This document shows positions 59,121-64,000 of a DNA stretch of 64,000 nt, piece after piece. Source of the stretch: Leptospira broomii serovar Hurstbridge str. 5399 (GTDB lineage: Bacteria; Spirochaetota; Leptospiria; Leptospirales; Leptospiraceae); NCBI RefSeq assembly GCF_000243715.2, contig NZ_AHMO02000008.1, positions 421,001 to 485,000 of the forward strand, read 5' to 3'. The translations under genes and the position numbers were made by a program. The first letter of the stretch is position 1; each line of letters begins with the position of its first letter. The notes under the pieces are model-generated. The model did not search any database and was not told where the DNA came from. It worked only from the letters and a program-made list of their open reading frames with translations.

Positions 59121-59666
59121 ATGACTAAAAATACGTCTCGTTTTCTTTCACATGCTAGAGCAGGAATCTTAGATTCCTTCGGAATCGGCTCTCATGATTC
59201 ATTAAGATTTACTTTATTAAGAAAATATCTTAGCAAAGAGGATCTAAAAGAATTGAAGTCGATGATCGCATACTCGGAATCACAACACAGAGGGGAATTA
59301 AGATTGGCGATCGAGACTAAACTTCCCCTATTACAAGTCTGGTCGGGAAAAACGGCTCGAATCAGAGCGGTAGAAATGTTTTCTTTTCTGCGAGTCTGGG
59401 ATACCGAAGAAAATACGGGTATTTTAATCTATTTACTTTTGGCCGAGAAAAAAATCGTTTTGTTAGCCGATAGGGGTATCTATAAGAAAATTGGGCAAGA
59501 CAATCTGGATTCCATCGCAAATGAAATAAGCGAAGGCTTTAAAGAATCGAAATATAAGAAAAGCCTGGCTAATGGTATTCAAAAACTTACGGAGATTCTT
59601 AAGAAGCATTTCCCGGCCCAGGGAGAAAATCCGAACGAACTTCCCGATGAACCGTATATTGTCTAA
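59121..59666 (+). CDS. TPM-domain protein
   Basis: A 181-residue soluble protein with a single TPM domain: KEDLKELKSMIAYSESQHRG, ELRLAIETKLPL, TGILIYLLLAEKKIVLLADR and GIYKKIGQDNLDSIANEISE. No signal peptide or membrane segment, in contrast to the preceding TPM protein. It is the third gene of the lemA-TPM-TPM operon, spaced six bases. Confidence 0.9.
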   Translation: MTKNTSRFLSHARAGILDSFGIGSHDSLRFTLLRKYLSKEDLKELKSMIAYSESQHRGELRLAIETKLPLLQVWSGKTARIRAVEMFSFLRVWDTEENTGILIYLLLAEKKIVLLADRGIYKKIGQDNLDSIANEISEGFKESKYKKSLANGIQKLTEILKKHFPAQGENPNELPDEPYIV

Positions 59667-59736
59667 AACTTTAAAAAATATCGTTTTTTCGAAATATACT
59701 ATAATTTATCCGGAAAGAAGCGTAAAATCGAAACTT

Positions 59737-60615
59737 TTATATTAGAGTTTCCTTAAAGAATTCGATTTGTTCGCGAATCGTTTGCTCGAACAAATTCCCG
59801 AAATACGGTTCAAAATGGCCCATATCCAAGAGAGTCATTTTGCATCGGGCGATTTTCCGGCTCGTCTTGATAGCGGCCTGATAGGGTATCAGCGAATCTT
59901 TTTGGGCAATCTGCATCAAAACGGGAGCTTTGATTTTCTTCGCGTAGGCAGTCGGACGATACGTCGGTAAAAGTAGACAGATCCTTGCCGGAGCTTCATT
60001 TACCCAATTTGCACCCTTCTCTATTAAACGAGTATAGCCAAAATAGGAATCATCCGTATTCATTAATGCAAACGTTCCCGGATGCGCGACGATGGGAACC
60101 GTATGCGGAGAAAGGAATAATAAAGACTTAATTACATCGGATAATCCATGCAATAATCCTAATATTTGATAGGAAATCGGAAAAGAGTTGGTTGTTGAGA
60201 TTCCATCGACGAAAGGAACCTGAGAAACGACCGCCTTCACGTCCGAACTCTTTGCCCCGACCACTAACACGTGACCTCCACCAAAGGAAGTTCCCCAAAT
60301 CCCCAATTTTTCTCCATCCACTTCCTGCAACGATTTTACGAATCGGATCGCTTCTAAAAAATCGTGCACATGTCGATACGGGTTTATAAGATTCCTGGGA
60401 AGTCCTTCACTTTCGCCGAAATTTCGATAATCGAATAGAAAAACGGCAAACCCTGTTTCGCAAAACTTTTTAGCGTAGTCGGGTAAGCGAAACCTCCGCT
60501 CGGCCCCGATTCCATGACCCATGACAATGACAGGAGGTTTCTTAATATCGGGCAGATATAGCGTTCCCCGGCAAATCGTCCCGTTGCTTAAAAATTCTTT
60601 AGGTACTTCTTTCAT
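59737..60615 (-). CDS. alpha/beta hydrolase
   Basis: A 292-residue cytosolic hydrolase. The nucleophile elbow is GTSFGGGH (S110). D240 (AQKDSLIP) and H267 (MGHFEPY) complete the triad. The oxyanion region is VMGHGIGAERRFRLPDYA, and FLFDYRNFGESEG is typical of the DUF1100/dienelactone-hydrolase-like group. Substrate unknown. It is convergent to the TPM operon. Confidence 0.9.
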   Translation of the reverse strand: MKEVPKEFLSNGTICRGTLYLPDIKKPPVIVMGHGIGAERRFRLPDYAKKFCETGFAVFLFDYRNFGESEGLPRNLINPYRHVHDFLEAIRFVKSLQEVDGEKLGIWGTSFGGGHVLVVGAKSSDVKAVVSQVPFVDGISTTNSFPISYQILGLLHGLSDVIKSLLFLSPHTVPIVAHPGTFALMNTDDSYFGYTRLIEKGANWVNEAPARICLLLPTYRPTAYAKKIKAPVLMQIAQKDSLIPYQAAIKTSRKIARCKMTLLDMGHFEPYFGNLFEQTIREQIEFFKETLI

Positions 60616-60775
60616 ATTTATTCGGTCTTCATAACGAAGTGGACGTTTTTGTCCATCTGATGGAAATTACAAAATCCGGAAATCGGCATAAATCAAACAA
60701 ATTTTACTACTCTTTAACGTTTATCATTCGCGGGTAATAAAGTCCCGGATGGAGTTTTCTTCCCGTAAAGTATAA

Positions 60776-61120
60776 TCAGGTAAAAAGTTGATTTTGAATC
60801 TTTTTAGGCAAACGCTCGACGACCATACGGTACGAAGTACGAATCGACCTTTCCAAATCCTGCTTCTTCAGTAAATCAAGACGATTACATCTGACCCATC
60901 CGTTTTTTGCCAAATACGGGGCGGGAATAATGCCTGTCGTCGAAACGTATTCGCTCCATTCCTCCGGCGGAACTTTAAAGGAGATCGTACCGTTTTCGAG
61001 ACCGTACATGCAGTACATTTTATTGAAAACGGAAAAAACCAAATTCGATTCCCACTTTACGTCCACGGTCGTAGCCTTTAGGCTCTTACAAAATTCCTGT
61101 AATTGCTCGATCGATTTCAT
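60776..61120 (-). CDS. MmcQ/YjbR-family protein
   Basis: A 114-residue protein with the YjbR/MmcQ fold: LVFSVFNKMYCMYGLENGTI, SFKVPPEEWSEYVSTTGIIP and AKNGWVRCNRLDLLKKQDLE. The family resembles a double-wing DNA-binding fold; its role is unknown. It is 48 bases upstream of the sufE-like gene on the same strand. Confidence 0.87.
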   Translation of the reverse strand: MKSIEQLQEFCKSLKATTVDVKWESNLVFSVFNKMYCMYGLENGTISFKVPPEEWSEYVSTTGIIPAPYLAKNGWVRCNRLDLLKKQDLERSIRTSYRMVVERLPKKIQNQLFT

Positions 61121-61168
61121 TTTATTTATGTAAGCTATAGGATTATCAAAAAAATCAATCTCAATATA

Positions 61169-61567
61169 TTATAAATTCTTGATTCGATTTACCATCGAAT
61201 ACAGTCCGTTTCGGCGACTCATCGAAAGATGCTTATCCAAACCTATTTCTTTTAAAAAATCCAGGGAGGCAGATCGAATTTCCTCCCTCGTTCTACCCGA
61301 AAAGACTCTCAACAAAAGCGCTATCATTCCTTTCGTAATGGCCGAATCGCTATCCGCAGAAAAAAAGAGTTTATTGTCTTTCTCCTGCGAAACGATCCAA
61401 ACTCGCGACTGGCAACCTGGAACTAATTTATCTTCGGTATGCTGTTCCTGAGGTAAAGGTGCAAGCGTATCTCCGATTTCGATCAAGAGCTGATACCGTT
61501 CCTCCCAATCTAAACATTCGGAAAATTCCTTTATAATTTCTTGCTGGGTTTCTTCCAAGTTCGACAT
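61169..61567 (-). CDS. sufE: SufE-family sulfur acceptor
   Basis: A 132-residue protein. SufE accepts persulfide sulfur from SufS in Fe-S cluster assembly. The acceptor cysteine is C52 in [31 protein letters not shown] and the C-terminal [20 protein letters not shown] match the family. No suf operon is adjacent. It starts with ATG at 61567 and overlaps nothing. Confidence 0.93.
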   Translation of the reverse strand: MSNLEETQQEIIKEFSECLDWEERYQLLIEIGDTLAPLPQEQHTEDKLVPGCQSRVWIVSQEKDNKLFFSADSDSAITKGMIALLLRVFSGRTREEIRSASLDFLKEIGLDKHLSMSRRNGLYSMVNRIKNL

Positions 61568-61717
61568 TGCGAATCCTTATGACCTTCTCAATCTATCATA
61601 AAACTGACAGGTTTAGTGGCAAAACAAAATTACTTTAGTTACGATCGTTCACGCTCTTCCGCATTTTTAAGCTGGACTCTTGCGATATTTTGTCGAGGAT
61701 TCGTTGCTACAAACGCT

Positions 61718-62731
61718 ATGAAAGTATTCGAAATTCAAAATCAATTCGGTATTGAAAACCTAAAAGTCAATTCTCGCCCCGACCTCCAACCGGGTTTCGG
61801 TGAAGTCCTAATTAAAGTAAAAGCCTGTTCTTTGAATTATAGAGATTTTCTAATGATTACGGGAAAATACAATCCACGCCAAAAACTTCCATTGATCCCG
61901 TTATCGGACGGAGCCGGAGAAGTTGTGGAAATCGGCGCAGGAGTTACGAAAGCTAAAGTGGGTGATCGGGTCTGTGGAGTATTCTCTCAGGGTTGGCAAG
62001 CCGGGGAACCTGAATTGGAAAATCTAAAGGAAACCTTGGGTGGTCCGTTAGATGGATTAATAAGCGAATACAGGGTTTTTCCGGAAGCCGGTATCATCCC
62101 CTTTCCGGACCACCTTTCCTATGCTGAGGCTTCCACTCTACCCTGCGCGGGTTTAACTGCCTATAATGCGGTGGTAACCTTCGGAGGATTAGAACCCGGA
62201 AAGACCGTCCTTGTCCTTGGAACCGGAGGCGTCTCTCTATTCGCATTACAATTCGCGAAAATGCTCGGATGCAGAGTAATCGTAACTTCCTCCAGTGACG
62301 AAAAGCTGGAACGAGCCAAAAGCCTCGGGGCGGACGAAGTCATTAATTATAATTCCAAAACGAACTGGGATCGGGAAGTCAGAAAGAAAACCTCTATGAA
62401 AGGAGCGGATCTGGTTATAGAAATCGGAGGTGCGGGAACTTTGCCAAAATCGATCAATTCGACTCGCCCGGGCGGAACGATCGCATTAATCGGTGTAGTC
62501 GCAGGCGGAGGCGAAGCGACTCTATCGTTATTTCCTGTTTTAATGCAAGGGATCCGAATCCAAGGAGTCATCGTAGGCAGTAAAAGCGATTTTATCAGAA
62601 TGAATCAAGCTATCTCGTTTCGTAAGAGTAAACCGATCGTCGATAAAATCTTTCCGTTTTCGGAATTTCCAAAAGCATTGGAGTATTTAAGAGATGGGAA
62701 ACATTTCGGCAAGGTAGTTATAGAAATTTGA
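61718..62731 (+). CDS. MDR-family NAD(P)-dependent alcohol dehydrogenase
   Basis: A 337-residue medium-chain reductase. The ATG at 61718 gives the normal family N-terminus ([17 protein letters not shown]); an in-frame GTG at 61616 would add 34 unlikely residues. [16 protein letters not shown] and the nucleotide loop [20 protein letters not shown] are typical of quinone-oxidoreductase-like members. The zinc ligands of true alcohol dehydrogenases are not obvious. Substrate unknown. Confidence 0.9.
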   Translation: MKVFEIQNQFGIENLKVNSRPDLQPGFGEVLIKVKACSLNYRDFLMITGKYNPRQKLPLIPLSDGAGEVVEIGAGVTKAKVGDRVCGVFSQGWQAGEPELENLKETLGGPLDGLISEYRVFPEAGIIPFPDHLSYAEASTLPCAGLTAYNAVVTFGGLEPGKTVLVLGTGGVSLFALQFAKMLGCRVIVTSSSDEKLERAKSLGADEVINYNSKTNWDREVRKKTSMKGADLVIEIGGAGTLPKSINSTRPGGTIALIGVVAGGGEATLSLFPVLMQGIRIQGVIVGSKSDFIRMNQAISFRKSKPIVDKIFPFSEFPKALEYLRDGKHFGKVVIEI

Positions 62732-62888
62732 TTATTAATTTTCTCTTTCGTTAGCTTCGTCCTTTGAGCCGCTTCGGCTCGACATGATAGCGTCCACTTT
62801 TGTTCGCAAAAACGCAAACAATCAGAAGATGCGAAAAGATTTAATTAAATTTTTATCAAGCGCCTAGTTCTGGCAAGAAATCCTTCGA

Positions 62889-63800
62889 TTATGGAATCGA
62901 ATGACCCGCACCGGCGGCCCAAATTCGATACCATTCCTCTCGCGTCAAATGGATGCGAAACGCTTCCGCTGCCGACCGCAGACGACTAGTTTGATTTGTT
63001 CCTACGATCGGCAAAATGCCGGCCGGATGAACTAGAAACCAGGCGTACAGAATTGCATCCGATGATACTCCTTTGTCTTTAGCCAATTGCTCGAGAGCAT
63101 CTCGCACGGCTACTTCGCGCTCCCCCTTATGCGAGAAGATGCGTCCGCCCGCAGTTGGAGACCATGCCATCGGACGAAATCGTAATTCTTGCGCCTGATC
63201 AAAGGTCCCGTCAGTTAACGGAGAAAGATGTAACGGATGAAATTCCACCTGGTTTGTTACTAGCGGAAAATTCAAACGACTTTGCAAAAGCTGAAATTGC
63301 GAGGGAGTAAAATTAGAAACTCCGAAATGCATTACCTTTCCCGCAGCACGCAATTTAAAGAAGGCCGACGCGACAGAATCGGCATCCATTAGAAAATCAG
63401 GACGATGAATCAACAAAAGATCGATCTTTTCGACTCCTAATTTTTCCAAAGAGGAATCGACCGATTCTAGAATATGCTCCTCGCTAGTATTATAATGTTT
63501 TAAATGAATTCCAGGATGTTTTACGCTCGGGACCTGAATTCCGCATTTTGTCACGATCGTTATCGAATCTTTAAGACCGGGTTTCAAGCGAAGCGCTTTT
63601 CCAAAATGTTCCTCGTTCTGATATTCGCCGTAGATGTCGGCGTGATCGAAAGTATAAATCCCTAGTTCCAAAGAAAATTCGATTTTTTCCAAGATTCTCT
63701 GCGCTCCAAATCCTTGCGGATCGGAATGTAATCTCCAGCAACCGAACACAAGCCTTGATAAGGCAGGGCCTCCCGCTGTAAGCGAAATAGATGGAATCAT
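62889..63800 (-). CDS. aldo/keto reductase, YdhF-like
   Basis: A 303-residue AKR. The catalytic tetrad is intact: D52 and Y57 in TFDHADIYGEY, K85 in VTKCGI and H132 in LLLIHRPD. The C-terminal VGTNQTSRLRSAAEAFRIHL is the NADPH-binding region. It reduces aldehydes or ketones with NADPH. The substrate is not predictable. Stop 62889, ATG 63800. Confidence 0.93.
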   Translation of the reverse strand: MIPSISLTAGGPALSRLVFGCWRLHSDPQGFGAQRILEKIEFSLELGIYTFDHADIYGEYQNEEHFGKALRLKPGLKDSITIVTKCGIQVPSVKHPGIHLKHYNTSEEHILESVDSSLEKLGVEKIDLLLIHRPDFLMDADSVASAFFKLRAAGKVMHFGVSNFTPSQFQLLQSRLNFPLVTNQVEFHPLHLSPLTDGTFDQAQELRFRPMAWSPTAGGRIFSHKGEREVAVRDALEQLAKDKGVSSDAILYAWFLVHPAGILPIVGTNQTSRLRSAAEAFRIHLTREEWYRIWAAGAGHSIP

Positions 63801-64000
63801 TTTTTTTCTCCCGCTTAATCTGAGTCTCTAATCACCCTCGCATCAAGATATTTTTAGTTCGAATCTGGATGACTTTTCTCTCCTATGAGCCGAGAAGAAT
63901 CGACGGCTAAAATCAACAAATCAGTTTTAATGAGAACCTAATCCTGTAAAAACGAATTGCCAACCCGTCCCGATTCGAATATAAACGGTTCACCTTAAGT

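Noticed and set aside
62767..62781. GAGCCG-CTT-CGGCTC hairpin as terminator of the dehydrogenase gene
   Set aside because: The stem is short and no T run follows on either strand.

Overview
The window looks like chromosomal DNA of a spirochaete, almost certainly Leptospira. This is inferred from gene content, not from a database match. The evidence is a fliK-flgD-flgE flagellar operon, many lipoproteins with loose spirochaetal lipoboxes, TonB-type outer-membrane uptake, GAF/HD-GYP and SpoIIE-phosphatase signalling proteins, a lone trpC, a bacterial TMEM43 homologue, and short structured intergenic repeats. Most of it is ordinary core genome. The accessory stretches are about 1.4-2.6 kb and 38.7-42.5 kb.

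Layout. 0-3.8 kb: glyA, a Phd/VapC toxin-antitoxin pair, a previously overlooked 55-residue exported protein on the minus strand, and an SDR oxidoreductase. 3.8-8 kb: a LytS/LytTR-type two-component system divergent from an outer-membrane barrel protein and a FecR-domain protein carrying a haem-binding CxxCH motif. 8-15 kb: two very large lipoproteins in tandem. 15.5-19.3 kb: TMEM43 homologue, trpC with a STAS protein, and murD. 19.3-25.2 kb: a GAF/HD-GYP protein and the flagellar hook operon. 25.4-32.9 kb: a DUF1499 lipoprotein, carB, a sulfatase-fold membrane protein, rsmD and two small genes. 33-38.5 kb: a membrane TPR-like protein, a small lipoprotein, a TonB-domain protein, ruvB, an HtrA protease and tmk.

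38.7-42.5 kb is an accessory island starting at tRNA-Arg(CCG). The tRNA 3' end is repeated as part of an exact 182-bp tandem unit, and the third unit is interrupted. A HigB/HigA pair, an Rpn-family nuclease and two copies of a MITE-like element with inverted ends follow.

42.5-47.9 kb: an ankyrin protein and a cobalamin-riboswitch operon. The operon encodes a TonB-dependent receptor and a beta-propeller lipoprotein, an arrangement that resembles the Bacteroides BtuB-BtuG vitamin B12 capture pair. The riboswitch has a visible switch element in which the ribosome-binding site sits inside a hairpin. I regard this as the best candidate for an undescribed system in the window.

48-64 kb: a CapA-like phosphoesterase, a methyltransferase, a run of small membrane and lipoproteins including two tandem paralogues, a lipoprotein-like protein with a perfect metzincin zinc motif, a DMT transporter, a histidine kinase next to a PAS/GAF/SpoIIE phosphatase, a 45-residue small protein, a LemA-TPM-TPM cluster, and housekeeping enzymes (alpha/beta hydrolase, YjbR-like, SufE, MDR dehydrogenase, aldo/keto reductase).
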